In this document: positions 43,043-52,076 of the stretch, in pieces
Numbering within the stretch: position 1 is the first letter of the stretch
How the letters are laid out: the number at the start of each line of letters is the position of its first letter
From: CBDDKU01 sp965230375
GTDB taxonomy: Bacteria; Bacteroidota; Bacteroidia; Flavobacteriales_D; Cryomorphaceae
Direction: 5' to 3'
Assembly: GCA_965230375.1 (NCBI GenBank)
Contig: CBDDKU010000025.1
Coordinates: forward strand, 143,805-207,804
Length of the DNA: 64,000 nt
Notes under the pieces: model-generated
Database searches by the model: none
Told to the model about the DNA's origin: nothing
What the model saw: only the letters and a program-made list of their open reading frames with translations
Position numbers and translations under genes: made by a program

Positions 43043-43297
43043 TTATTCCTTTAGCCACTCTTTTAATCGCTTTCCTAAAAACTGACGCCCTTGATAAGTT
43101 TTAAGGTAACGCTCTCTTCGCAAGGCATCAGCCTTATTCAAACAGGCTTCGTAATAAATCAGTTCAAAAGGGCGTCTATAGGCTGTGCTTGTAACTTCAC
43201 CGTTGTTGTGTTTCTCAAGCCGTGAATCAACATCATTTGAATATCCAATATAGTTCTTGCCGTCCTTCTTACTTCTGAGTACATAAGTAAAATACAT
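43043..43297 (-). CDS. GIY-YIG-domain nuclease-like protein
   Basis: An 84-residue protein consisting of one GIY-YIG domain, of the UPF0213/YhbQ type common in Bacteroidota: YFTYVLRSKKDGKNYIGYSN at the start, then RLEKHNNGEVTSTAYRRPFE, LIYYEACLNKADALRRERYLK and a basic end. The ATG at 43295-43297 is used; a longer in-frame start at 43402 only adds a non-conserved stretch. It probably nicks DNA, but cellular roles of this small family are not settled. Confidence 0.85.
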   Translation of the reverse strand: MYFTYVLRSKKDGKNYIGYSNDVDSRLEKHNNGEVTSTAYRRPFELIYYEACLNKADALRRERYLKTYQGRQFLGKRLKEWLKE

Positions 43298-43436
43298 CTT
43301 ATAAAGATGTTGATTATTCAACTGGGTTGGGTAAGGCGCTGGAGTGTTTTCTAGAGTTTCAAGAAATAAAATTACAGCCCTGATCTTTTGTTCCTTTTGC
43401 ATCAAGGTAAAAGGAAGAAGAAATTAGACATTGGCA

Positions 43437-43466
43437 AATAAAAAAAGGCCGGGTAACCCCGGCCTT
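43437..43466 (-). terminator. Intrinsic terminator of the lipoprotein-transferase-dehydrogenase operon
   Basis: Minus strand: AAGGCCGGGG and CCCGGCCTT (within 43445-43466) form a G+C-rich stem with a short TTA loop, followed by seven T (43438-43446). It ends transcription after the dehydrogenase gene. Confidence 0.85.
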
Positions 43467-43487
43467 CAAAAATCTACTTTTTCTCAA

Positions 43488-44378
43488 TTACTTACTAAAG
43501 TTTGGCGCTACCACCAAATCCTTACTTCCGCGCACGTGGGTGTAAAAACCTTCACCTGACTTCACACCAAGTTTTCCGGCGGTAACCATATTCACGAGTA
43601 GGGGACATGGCGCGTATTTTGGGTTGCCGAGTCCTTCGTAAAGCACATTCATAATAGAGAGACAGACGTCCAACCCTATAAAGTCGGCCAACTGAAGTGG
43701 TCCCATCGGGTGAGCCATTCCCAGTTTCATAATCGAGTCGATCTCGGCCACGCCTGCCACGCCTTCGTGAAGGGTGATGATGGCTTCGTTGATCATGGGC
43801 ATCAAAATACGGTTGGCCACAAATCCAGGGTAGTCGTTGCACTCTACGGGGATTTTCCCCAATTGCTTCGACATATCCACAACAGCTTCTGTGGTGGCAT
43901 CGCTGGTAGCGTATCCGCGAATGATTTCAACCAGTTTCATAATCGGAACCGGGTTCATAAAGTGCATACCGATCACCTTGTCGGGACGAGATGTCGCAGC
44001 GGCAATTTTTGTAATCGAAATGGAGCTTGTATTGGTCGCCAGGATGCTATCGGCCGGAGCCGCTTCATCCATTTGCTTGAAGATTTTCAACTTTAGATCT
44101 ACGTTCTCTGTTGCCGCTTCTACCACGAGATTGGCATCAGATACACCGCTCGCCATATCGGTGGTGGTGTTGAGGTTAGCCAGAGCCGCGTTCTTATCAG
44201 CTTCAGTGATTTTTTCTTTGGCTACCATTCTGTCCAGATTTTTGGTAATGGTAGCTACAGCGCGGTTTAGCGCATCTTCTGAGATGTCAATCAATTTGAC
44301 GTTAAATCCGTTTTGAGCAAATACGTGGGCGATTCCATTTCCCATTGTACCAGCTCCAATTACAGCAATGTTTTTCAT
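43488..44378 (-). CDS. 3-hydroxybutyryl/3-hydroxyacyl-CoA dehydrogenase
   Basis: A 296-residue NAD-dependent dehydrogenase that oxidises (3S)-hydroxyacyl-CoA in fatty-acid or butyrate metabolism. The Rossmann motif is GAGTMGNGIA (residues 8-17), the active-site region is IGMHFMNPVPIMKLVEII, and NDYPGFVANRILMPMINEA plus GVAGVAEIDSIMKLG complete the family. Length matches Hbd-type stand-alone enzymes. It follows the sugar transferase gene by 10 bases. Confidence 0.92.
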   Translation of the reverse strand: MKNIAVIGAGTMGNGIAHVFAQNGFNVKLIDISEDALNRAVATITKNLDRMVAKEKITEADKNAALANLNTTTDMASGVSDANLVVEAATENVDLKLKIFKQMDEAAPADSILATNTSSISITKIAAATSRPDKVIGMHFMNPVPIMKLVEIIRGYATSDATTEAVVDMSKQLGKIPVECNDYPGFVANRILMPMINEAIITLHEGVAGVAEIDSIMKLGMAHPMGPLQLADFIGLDVCLSIMNVLYEGLGNPKYAPCPLLVNMVTAGKLGVKSGEGFYTHVRGSKDLVVAPNFSK

Positions 44379-44388
44379 AAGGGTTTCT

Positions 44389-45801
44389 TTATTTTCCTGA
44401 GCCTTTGAATATAATGATTAAGGTATAGGCCATGATTTTCAGATCGATAGCCAGGGACATATTTTCGATATAGAGTACATCGTATTTGAGACGTTGCACC
44501 ATCTGGTCTACATTTTCAGCGTAGCCGTACTTCACCTGACCCCAACTTGTGATGCCGGGTTTTACCTTTTGCAGGTGGCGGTAGTGTGGTGCCACTTCCG
44601 AGATTTGATCGATGTAGAATTGTCGCTCCGGACGTGGCCCTACCAAGCTCATCTCGCCACGCAATACATTGAAGAACTGTGGCAGCTCATCCATCCGGGT
44701 CTTTCGCATGAATTTCCCGATGGGCGTGATGCGATTGTCGTGGGTGCTCGAGAGCTGCGGCCCAGCTTTTTCCGCATCCTGACACATCGACCGAAACTTG
44801 AAAATGTAAAATGGCTTGTTGTGCTGACCAATGCGCTCCTGCTTGAAAATGATCTCTCCTGGAGAAGAGAGTTTAACCAAAATGGCCAAAATGATGTAGA
44901 CGGGGAAGAGGATAATGATGGCGATAAACGACCCGACAAAATCGATCAGGCGCTTGATAAAGAACTGCCATCCGGGCATGATCTGCGTGTCGATTTGGAT
45001 TAGTGGCGCACCAAAGATGCTCGACATTTTTACTGATCCGCTCAAGATGTCGTACATGTCGGGAATGATCTTGATATTCACCCCGAGACCTTCCAGATTC
45101 GTAATGATGCTTCCCAGATTTTTATGCTCCGAAGATTCGATCGCAATGATCACTTCTTCGATCTCATGCTCCTTGAGAATCTCTTCGATCTGCTGAAACT
45201 TACCAAGCCATTTCAGCTCATTCTCTAGTAGATGGTCTTTTCCATTCACAGAGACGTAGCCTACAAAATCGAAACCGGGAGCCGGTACCATGGTCTCCAT
45301 TTCCCGATACACTTTCAGCCCTTCTTCATTTCCCCCGATAATAGCCGTTTTAAAGCCAATTACCCGTTTGTGAATTCGCTTGACTGTCTGAGTCGTAAAA
45401 ATGAATCGCGGAACAAAGGTCAGTACAAAGTGCAGGGTGAAAAGCGCCAGCAGGGACTTGTAGTAGAACTGGTAGTTGGCGATCTCATCGTCGAGCAGAA
45501 CGGCGAAGAACAAGACAATAACTCCAATGGCCGAAGCGAGAAGAACCTGACCGAGTTCTCTTACCCGGTGTCTGTGGTAAATGCTCCTGTACATCCCCAG
45601 CAGGGCGTAGATCGCCACCCAGAAGAGCGGAATAAATGCCAGACCCAAATAAAAATTAGAGTCGAACTCCATCCCGACATATTCACCAAACTTCATCGGT
45701 TCGATGTACTTCTTCCGGAATATGAAAAACAAGACCCAAGCTACCCCTGCCGATAGTAGATCGGATACGAGGTATTTTATGACTTGAAGCCTTTTATTCA
45801 T
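44389..45801 (-). CDS. Polyprenyl-phosphate sugar-1-phosphate transferase (WcaJ-like)
   Basis: A 470-residue membrane enzyme that starts exopolysaccharide repeat units by placing hexose-1-phosphate on undecaprenyl phosphate. It has four N-terminal hydrophobic segments (about 10-30, 48-68, 82-102, 110-130), a CoA-binding-like domain with IIGGNEEGLKVYRE near residue 152, and a further membrane-inserted helix before the catalytic domain (FKFRSMCQDAEKAGP, KTRMDELPQFFNVLRGEMSL, GPRPERQFY). The ATG at 45799-45801 is the likely start. It is preceded by a lipoprotein gene with a three-base gap. Confidence 0.9.
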   Translation of the reverse strand: MNKRLQVIKYLVSDLLSAGVAWVLFFIFRKKYIEPMKFGEYVGMEFDSNFYLGLAFIPLFWVAIYALLGMYRSIYHRHRVRELGQVLLASAIGVIVLFFAVLLDDEIANYQFYYKSLLALFTLHFVLTFVPRFIFTTQTVKRIHKRVIGFKTAIIGGNEEGLKVYREMETMVPAPGFDFVGYVSVNGKDHLLENELKWLGKFQQIEEILKEHEIEEVIIAIESSEHKNLGSIITNLEGLGVNIKIIPDMYDILSGSVKMSSIFGAPLIQIDTQIMPGWQFFIKRLIDFVGSFIAIIILFPVYIILAILVKLSSPGEIIFKQERIGQHNKPFYIFKFRSMCQDAEKAGPQLSSTHDNRITPIGKFMRKTRMDELPQFFNVLRGEMSLVGPRPERQFYIDQISEVAPHYRHLQKVKPGITSWGQVKYGYAENVDQMVQRLKYDVLYIENMSLAIDLKIMAYTLIIIFKGSGK

Positions 45802-45804
45802 CAA

Positions 45805-46662
45805 TTAAGGATGGATAAACTTTAAATTATCGACGAAGATTTCTTTAGAGCCATCGGTGTTGCTCAGATTGCTGTGTAGGTAAATCTGAATGTCAGAATA
45901 ATTGAAAATAAGCTGTGAGATGGCCGTTCTCAGATCGAAATAGATTTTGGTCCATTCGTCTTGCGGAAGGATTCCAGCCACGAAAACACGTTGATTAATT
46001 TCAGGGATGTAAATGCCGATTTCCATGAATTGGTCGCCTTTAAAGTCGACTTCCAAATACATGTTGTTTCCCACAGGAACATTTGAAAGATCCCAATCGG
46101 CGTAGGCAGTAAATACATCATTTTCTGGTGTCAATTCCACCTTCAAACTCTGATTTCCCGAGAGCACTTCTTCTTCGACATCAGTTTGGGTAATAGTAGC
46201 CGTATTGTCATTTCCGGGGATCAAGTCAGTTCCCAGACTTTCGAAATCATCAATAAAAAAGGTCAATCCATCAAAATACCGGAAAGTGAGCACGGAGTCG
46301 TCTTCCAGAGCTACACGTCCATCTGGCAAGAGTTCCACGTTGGTCTCATAAAAATCGTAGAAAGGATAAATCTGACGGTCGGAAGAGATCCCGTTGTTTT
46401 TGATTCCCGCAGCTACCTGCACTCTGACGTTTCCATTCTTGAGGGCAGCTGCCGTGGCAGGCATCTCGTAAGTGCCTATAAAATCACCGTCGATAAAGAT
46501 GGTTGCATCCACAATATTGCTCGTGTTGGCACCTTCGGTAAGCTCATTGGTGATCAGGTTTGCGGACTTTACAACGACATAGCCAGGCACCGTTTCATCC
46601 TTGTCAAATACATCACAAGAAAAAAGAGTCAATACCAAAAGCATCCATGTAAAATGCTTCAT
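45805..46662 (-). CDS. Lipoprotein with beta-sandwich-like C-terminal domain
   Basis: A 285-residue lipoprotein (LTLFSCDVF, Cys 16). The N-terminal part resembles a PEGA-like domain (TNIVDATIFIDGDFIGTYEM). The C-terminal part (about 145-285) has a jelly-roll pattern typical of carbohydrate-binding domains: FIDDFESLGTDLIPGND, NQSLKVELTPEND, WTKIYFDLRTAISQ and KEIFVDNLKFIHP. Coexpressed with the polysaccharide transferase, it may attend surface-polysaccharide export, which is inference. The ATG at 46660-46662 gives a proper signal. Confidence 0.72.
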   Translation of the reverse strand: MKHFTWMLLVLTLFSCDVFDKDETVPGYVVVKSANLITNELTEGANTSNIVDATIFIDGDFIGTYEMPATAAALKNGNVRVQVAAGIKNNGISSDRQIYPFYDFYETNVELLPDGRVALEDDSVLTFRYFDGLTFFIDDFESLGTDLIPGNDNTATITQTDVEEEVLSGNQSLKVELTPENDVFTAYADWDLSNVPVGNNMYLEVDFKGDQFMEIGIYIPEINQRVFVAGILPQDEWTKIYFDLRTAISQLIFNYSDIQIYLHSNLSNTDGSKEIFVDNLKFIHP

Positions 46663-46682
46663 AAATTTCAAGAATAAGGTGG

Positions 46683-46690
46683 CAAATGTA
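46683..46690 (-). promoter_or_regulatory. Possible -7 promoter element of the lipoprotein-transferase operon
   Basis: The minus strand reads TACATTTG, a full match to TAnnTTTG, 20 bases before the ATG. No good -33 TTTG is found at the expected 18-20 base spacing. Confidence 0.4.
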
Positions 46691-46764
46691 AGAAAATGGT
46701 CAAAGCCCCGAATGAAGCCTTAATCCACAACCGTAAACAGATTTCTAACGAACTTTGATACCAA

Positions 46765-47775
46765 TTATTGTTTACCCGAATTAGATTCTCTTTTAGCCGC
46801 TGCTGAAGCCTTGTTGAGCTTGTCTACAATCTTGTATGCGACGTCAAGCGCCTTGTATCCATCTTCGATGGTAACAGGTGGTTGGGTATTGGTGTTAATG
46901 GCGTGGGCAAATGCGCTGAGCTCATCTTTAATGGCGTTGTTTTCTTCGATCTTTGGCTTTTCGAAGTAAATCTCTTTAGCTCCTTTTCCATCGCCAAGGT
47001 CAATGCTAAGGGAGAATGGATCTACTTCTCCTTCTACGTCTCTCATCTGAACAACTTCGGTTTCCTTGTCGAGAAAATCGACGGCGATATAGGCGTTGCG
47101 CTGGAAGAAGCGAGACTTTCTCATGTTTTTAAGCGAAAAACGACTCGCCGTGAGATTGGCCACACAGCCATTGTCAAACTCGATTCGAGCATTGGCAATA
47201 TCCGGCTCATCGCTCACCACAGCTACTCCGCTAGCGTTGATGTTTTTCACGTTCGACTTGACTACGCTCAGCACTATATCTAAGTCGTGGATCATTAAGT
47301 CGAGTACCACTGAAACATCGGTGCCCCGCGGGTTAAACTGCGCCAGGCGGTGCGTCTCGATAAACATCGGGTTGTCGAAGTGCTCAACTGCAGCAGTGAA
47401 GGCTGGGTTGAATCGCTCAACGTGACCTACCTGCACTTTTACATTGGCTTCGTGTGCCAATGAAATCAATGACTTGGCTTCTTCGATGGTATTCGTAATT
47501 GGCTTTTCGATAAATACGTGCTTCGACTTCTTTAGAGCCTTGGCAGCGCAATCGTAGTGGCTAAGGGTAGGGGTCACAATATCTACCACATCCACCGCAT
47601 CGATCAGATCATCCATGGAGTCAAATTTCTTTACGCCAAGCTTCTGAGCCGTCTCAGTTGCTACTTGTGGATTTGGGTCGTAAAAGCCTACCAAATCAAA
47701 GGCTTCAATCTCTTTGTTTAACCGGATGTGTATCTTTCCCAGGTGTCCTGCACCCAGTACGCCAATCTTAAGCAT
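46765..47775 (-). CDS. Gfo/Idh/MocA-family oxidoreductase
   Basis: A 336-residue NAD(P)-dependent oxidoreductase. The Rossmann motif is GVLGAGHLGKIH (residues 5-16), the diagnostic catalytic EKP is at 90-92 (HVFIEKPITN), and VGHVERFNPAF begins the C-terminal domain. The ATG at 47773-47775 is the start; the longer frame only adds sequence without family likeness. It reduces or oxidises a sugar or small hydroxyl compound; the exact substrate is unknown. A TAAATTTG -7-like box (minus, 47794-47801) lies upstream. Confidence 0.88.
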   Translation of the reverse strand: MLKIGVLGAGHLGKIHIRLNKEIEAFDLVGFYDPNPQVATETAQKLGVKKFDSMDDLIDAVDVVDIVTPTLSHYDCAAKALKKSKHVFIEKPITNTIEEAKSLISLAHEANVKVQVGHVERFNPAFTAAVEHFDNPMFIETHRLAQFNPRGTDVSVVLDLMIHDLDIVLSVVKSNVKNINASGVAVVSDEPDIANARIEFDNGCVANLTASRFSLKNMRKSRFFQRNAYIAVDFLDKETEVVQMRDVEGEVDPFSLSIDLGDGKGAKEIYFEKPKIEENNAIKDELSAFAHAINTNTQPPVTIEDGYKALDVAYKIVDKLNKASAAAKRESNSGKQ

Positions 47776-47886
47776 GTTCGGACTTGTTTTCTGCAAATTT
47801 AGGACAAGTGATTTGCACCGCGAATTGTGGATTTCATTTTTATCAACATGCACAAGATGGAATGTCGAATTCCATACTTTCACAGA

Positions 47887-48540
47887 ATGAAATGGGTCGA
47901 CACATATAAGCATCAGGGAATGCGTAAGCAGCTAATCGCAACCCTGCGCGAAAAGGGCATTGAGTCTGAAGAAGTACTGGCTGCCATGCTCAAAATTCCG
48001 CGTCACCTTTTTCTCGATTCGGCCTTCATCAACTTCGCCTACGACGATAAAGCATTTCCGATTGGAGCCGGTCAGACCATTTCTCAACCGTACACCGTCG
48101 CATTTCAGACGAGCCTCTTGGAGCTAAAGCCAGGAATGAAAGTGCTTGAAGTGGGTACAGGAAGCGGTTATCAAACACTCGTTTTGACCAACCTTGGCTG
48201 CAAGGTGTTTAGTATTGAGCGTCAAAAGCTCCTTCACAGAAACTCGAAGAAGATCTTGACTCAGATGAATTCGACGGCTAAGACCTTTTATGGCGATGGA
48301 TACAAAGGGCTGCCTGCTTTTGGTCCGTTCGATCGAGTGCTGATTACTTGTGGTGCGCCATACGTTCCGCAAGATCTGATTGATCAACTAAAATTAGGAG
48401 GGATGATGGTTATTCCCGTTGGGGAAGGCGAATCTCAAACGATGATTCGAATAATTAAGAATGCCGATGGAACGCTCGAAAGGACTGAGCACGGGGCTTT
48501 TAAGTTCGTTCCTATGCTCGAGGACAAGCAGTCGTATTGA
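47887..48540 (+). CDS. pcm: Protein-L-isoaspartate O-methyltransferase
   Basis: A 217-residue methyltransferase that repairs isoaspartyl residues using S-adenosylmethionine. It has RKQLIATLREKGIESEEVLA, the start-of-domain motif IPRHLFLDSAF, AYDDKAFPIGAGQTISQPYT, and SAM motif I EVGTGSGYQTLVL; the end has LKLGGMMVIPVGEG. The ATG at 47887 is used rather than the upstream one at 47827, because the latter adds sequence without likeness. With iadA elsewhere in the window, it covers repair and degradation of isoaspartate. It is divergent from the oxidoreductase gene. Confidence 0.92.
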   Translation: MKWVDTYKHQGMRKQLIATLREKGIESEEVLAAMLKIPRHLFLDSAFINFAYDDKAFPIGAGQTISQPYTVAFQTSLLELKPGMKVLEVGTGSGYQTLVLTNLGCKVFSIERQKLLHRNSKKILTQMNSTAKTFYGDGYKGLPAFGPFDRVLITCGAPYVPQDLIDQLKLGGMMVIPVGEGESQTMIRIIKNADGTLERTEHGAFKFVPMLEDKQSY

Positions 48541-48603
48541 GGTTGAACAAAATAAATTTCATCCAAAAGAGTTTACCTTGTACCAATTAATGATAATCAA
48601 GAC

Positions 48604-49476
48604 ATGAAAAAGTACTTTCTATCCTTCGCCTTTATCGGCCTGTGTGCTTCAGTTTTTGCTCAACCCGTTTCAAAAAAAGGAGAGTACATCCTGCCAGAAC
48701 AGGGTGACTGGTCTATAGGTGTGGATGCGATGCCATTTTTTGACTACCTAGGTAATTTCTTTTCGGATAGCGACAATCAAGCGCCAACTAGCAGCTTTGA
48801 GAACAACAATTTTGCGATTACAGGAAAGTATTTCAAGACAGACAACTTTGCCTACAGAGGTGGATTGCGACTCAATTTCTTGAGTGAATCACAGCGTTCT
48901 TTTAGCCCGGAATTTAGCGTTGACCCTACTAATACAACGGTAGAAGATAAATACACTCGAAATTTCAATAATGTATATCTATCTCTCGGAGTGGAGAAGC
49001 GTAAAGGAAAAACGCGCGTACAAGGATTTTATGGAGCAGAAGCCATGATCGGTTTCGGTACAGAAAATCACAAATTTGAGTACGGGAATGATATCACGAA
49101 TGAGAATACTACTCCAGACAGAACTGAGTACGTGATTCAATTTCAGAACGATCCAACAGAAATGACCAATATCACCGAAGAAGGCGGGTACATTACTGAG
49201 CTGAAGAAGGGCGCTACGTTTAGCCTGGGTGCCAGAGCATTTATTGGAGCCGAGGTATTTGTTTTTCCGAAGTGGTCGGTTGGATTTGAGTATGGATTTA
49301 GTGCTGCGTTCTTCTACTCAGGAAATGGAAGCACCACTTCTGAGCAATGGACGGTGCCTGTTGGTGGAACCAATGAGCAGTACGTAACGACTATTGAAGA
49401 TACTGGCGGAGACTCTGCTTTCAGAATTGACAATGATAATTCAGGCGGAGCGCTATTCATGAATTTCTATTTCTAG
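48604..49476 (+). CDS. Outer-membrane beta-barrel-like protein
   Basis: A 290-residue protein with a signal peptide (MKKYFLSFAFIGLCASVFAQ) and alternating aromatic strands through the body (FAITGKYFKTDNFAYRGGL, YLSLGVEKRKGKTRVQGFYG, SVGFEYGFSAAFFYSG). It ends in an aromatic signature (FMNFYF) fitting outer-membrane insertion. No specific family. It is followed four bases later by the NAD(P)HX-repair gene, so both may form one operon. Confidence 0.7.
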   Translation: MKKYFLSFAFIGLCASVFAQPVSKKGEYILPEQGDWSIGVDAMPFFDYLGNFFSDSDNQAPTSSFENNNFAITGKYFKTDNFAYRGGLRLNFLSESQRSFSPEFSVDPTNTTVEDKYTRNFNNVYLSLGVEKRKGKTRVQGFYGAEAMIGFGTENHKFEYGNDITNENTTPDRTEYVIQFQNDPTEMTNITEEGGYITELKKGATFSLGARAFIGAEVFVFPKWSVGFEYGFSAAFFYSGNGSTTSEQWTVPVGGTNEQYVTTIEDTGGDSAFRIDNDNSGGALFMNFYF

Positions 49477-49480
49477 TGTT

Positions 49481-50992
49481 TTGAAAATTCTCGATGCCCA
49501 ATCTATTCGGGCAGCAGATGCCTATACTATAGCCAACGAGCCTATCGCGTCAATTGACTTGATGGAGCGGGCTTCGAAGGCCGCTTTCGAAGCGATATCA
49601 ACACTTTTCCCTGAGAAACAAACCTTCTTAATTCTAGCCGGAACGGGAAATAACGGCGGCGATGGTCTGGCGATAGCCAGAATGTTGGCTGGAAACGAGA
49701 AGCAAGTCAAGATTTACATTGTAGGTCAGGTCGAAAAAGGATCTGAAGATTTCAAGGCCAACTATAGTCGGATTCAAAGGGAATGTCCTGACATCGAATT
49801 GCTGGAAACACTTTCTGCTTTTTCGCAAGACGATTTAATCGTTGTTGATGCGCTCTTTGGTACTGGGCTCTCGCGAAAACCAGAAGGAGACTATGCCAAA
49901 GCAATTGGAGCTGCCAACGCGCTCGGCGCAGAAGTGGTGTCAATCGATATTCCGAGTGGCATGTTTTGCGATGATCCGCGAGAGCAGGATTTTGACGCTA
50001 TTATTCGAGCTGACTTCACCTTGACCTTTCAAGTACCCAAACTGGCTTTTTACCTCGCGGAAAATGCTCCGTTTGTGGGTGAAATGATCTGTCTGGATAT
50101 TGGACTCGATCAATCTTTCATTCAGGAAGCATCAAGCTATTTCTTCACGTTTGAATCGGATGATGCAACAGCGCTAAGGAAAAAACGCACCAAGTTTTCG
50201 CACAAGGGAACCTACGGACGTGCGTTGATGATAGCGGGTAGCGATGGAATGTGGGGAGCGGCTGTGATGAGCGCTAAGGCTTGTTTGAAGGCAGGCGCTG
50301 GATTGGTTTCTGTAAATTCTGGAGCGAACGGAAGTCAAATAATCCACAGCGCTGTTCCGGAAGTCATGTGTAGACCTGATGAATCAGAGAACCACTGGAC
50401 CCAAGTGGCTGACTTGTCTAGAATAAGTGCTATCGGTGTTGGGCCTGGACTGGGACAAGATGAGCAAACGGCTAGAGCCTTGAAGCTATTGATCCAAGAG
50501 AGTAAGGTACCCTTAGTCATTGACGCCGACGGAATTAATATCCTTGCGGAGAATAAAACCTGGCTCTCGTTTTTGCCATCTGGCAGTGTTTTGACACCCC
50601 ATTCTGGAGAGTTTTCAAGGCTTACAGGCCATCGTGGTAGCCACTTTGATGCCATAGAAGTGCAGCGCGAGTGGAGCCAGAAATACGGAGTGATCATTTT
50701 GCTCAAAGGTGCTCACACATCGGTGAGTCTGCCTAGTGGTCAGGTTTGGTTTAACACCACGGGAAATCCGGGAATGGCTAGTGGCGGAATGGGGGACGTG
50801 CTCACAGGAATTATCACAGGATTAGTTTCATCTGGATATTCACCTGCGAAGGCAGCTATTTTTGGTGCATATTTGCATGGTCTGGCAGGAGATATCGCTC
50901 TTCAGAATGAGAGCTTCGAATCACTCTCTGCCACCAGTGTTATTGAAAATTTAGGGCGTGCTTTTAACGCCATAGGCTATGAGAGTAATTAG
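49481..50992 (+). CDS. nnr: Bifunctional NAD(P)HX epimerase / ADP-dependent NAD(P)HX dehydratase
   Basis: A 503-residue two-domain enzyme that repairs hydrated NAD(P)H. The N-terminal YjeF_N epimerase domain (about 1-215) has AGTGNNGGDGLAIARML near residues 53-69 and VDALFGTGLSR. The C-terminal ribokinase-like dehydratase domain (about 225-500) has VIDADGIN, TPHSGEFSRL and the catalytic GNPGMASGGMGDVLTGII. The start is TTG at 49481 (MKILDAQSIRAADAYTI); no ATG occurs before the conserved sequence. It overlaps the next gene by 14 bases. Confidence 0.93.
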   Translation: MKILDAQSIRAADAYTIANEPIASIDLMERASKAAFEAISTLFPEKQTFLILAGTGNNGGDGLAIARMLAGNEKQVKIYIVGQVEKGSEDFKANYSRIQRECPDIELLETLSAFSQDDLIVVDALFGTGLSRKPEGDYAKAIGAANALGAEVVSIDIPSGMFCDDPREQDFDAIIRADFTLTFQVPKLAFYLAENAPFVGEMICLDIGLDQSFIQEASSYFFTFESDDATALRKKRTKFSHKGTYGRALMIAGSDGMWGAAVMSAKACLKAGAGLVSVNSGANGSQIIHSAVPEVMCRPDESENHWTQVADLSRISAIGVGPGLGQDEQTARALKLLIQESKVPLVIDADGINILAENKTWLSFLPSGSVLTPHSGEFSRLTGHRGSHFDAIEVQREWSQKYGVIILLKGAHTSVSLPSGQVWFNTTGNPGMASGGMGDVLTGIITGLVSSGYSPAKAAIFGAYLHGLAGDIALQNESFESLSATSVIENLGRAFNAIGYESN

Positions 50993-52076
50993 AGTAATTG
51001 GAGCGCTATTGTTGGTTGGGATAATCAGCTTTTGCGGACCACAAAAAAGTGATCAGCGAACCCCCAGTCGCAAGAAAAGTAAGAAGGGGCCTTCACTCAA
51101 TGTGAAATTGGATAAGCCCAGTCCGGTAAGCTATGGAGATACCATTCAGCTTACGTTTTCATTCAGCGATACATCTGCTCAGGATGTAACGTACAACATC
51201 ACCCAGATCGACGGTTCCTTTGCTCTTGAGACAAAGTCCAAAACGATCTCTATCCCGACAAGCCAACTAGGGGGTGGGAGCATCAGAATGAAGTGCGAGG
51301 CGATTCTTTCAAATGGATTGAAATCTTCTCGGTACAAAGAGCTCGATATTCTGGCTCCTGAAAAGCCGAGATCATGGGAGCTAAAGGTTCTCAAAAAGTA
51401 TCACCACGATCGCGAGTCATTTACTCAAGGACTAGAAGTAGTTGATGGCGTTCTTTATGAAGGTACTGGAAACTACGGCGGAACTCGTTTGCGAAAATTG
51501 GAAATCGAGACAGGAAAAGTTCTCCAGGAGATGCCACTCGAAGACGACATTTTTGGTGAAGGGATTACCGTTTTTAACGATAAGCTTTATCAGCTCACCT
51601 ATAAATCATCACGGGCTTTTGTTTACGATGCTGCGACTTTGGAAAGAGAACGTGAACACGCATTCGATTTTCACACGGGCGAAGGTTGGGGCCTTACCCA
51701 CAACGATTCGGTTTTGATCGCTTCTGATGGAAGTCCATTTTTGTATTTCCTGAACCCGGCGAATTTTTCGGAATTGAAGCGGATCAAAGTGTTCGATAAT
51801 CTGGGAGAAATAGAGCTTTTGAACGAGCTCGAGTACAGAAATGGCGCACTCTACGCCAATATTTACACGTCAGCTGAAATTCTAATCATCGATCCAAAAA
51901 CGGGATTGGTAACCGATCGCATCGTGGCTCGTGGAATTGTAGATCAGGCCGATGCTACGCGAAATATGGATGTCTTAAATGGAATTGCGTTTAACCCAAA
52001 AACGGGCAATATGCTCGTAACTGGTAAATATTGGTCCAAGCTCTACGAAGTGCAAATGGTGCCCGTAACTAATTAG
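50979..52076 (+). CDS. Glutaminyl-peptide cyclotransferase, lipoprotein
   Basis: A 365-residue lipoprotein (GIISFCGPQ, Cys 19) with an Ig-like N-terminal part (about 45-115) and a five-bladed propeller of the plant-type glutamine cyclotransferase family: SFTQGLEVVDGVLYEGTGNY, GGTRLRKLEIETGKVL, DIFGEGITVFNDKLYQLTY, GEGWGLTHNDSVLIASDG, ELEYRNGALYANIY and LNGIAFNPKTGNMLVTGKYW. It converts N-terminal Gln of exported proteins to pyroglutamate, which occurs after T9SS signal cleavage in this phylum. It converges on the next gene with a four-base overlap. Confidence 0.9.
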   Translation: MRVIRVIGALLLVGIISFCGPQKSDQRTPSRKKSKKGPSLNVKLDKPSPVSYGDTIQLTFSFSDTSAQDVTYNITQIDGSFALETKSKTISIPTSQLGGGSIRMKCEAILSNGLKSSRYKELDILAPEKPRSWELKVLKKYHHDRESFTQGLEVVDGVLYEGTGNYGGTRLRKLEIETGKVLQEMPLEDDIFGEGITVFNDKLYQLTYKSSRAFVYDAATLEREREHAFDFHTGEGWGLTHNDSVLIASDGSPFLYFLNPANFSELKRIKVFDNLGEIELLNELEYRNGALYANIYTSAEILIIDPKTGLVTDRIVARGIVDQADATRNMDVLNGIAFNPKTGNMLVTGKYWSKLYEVQMVPVTN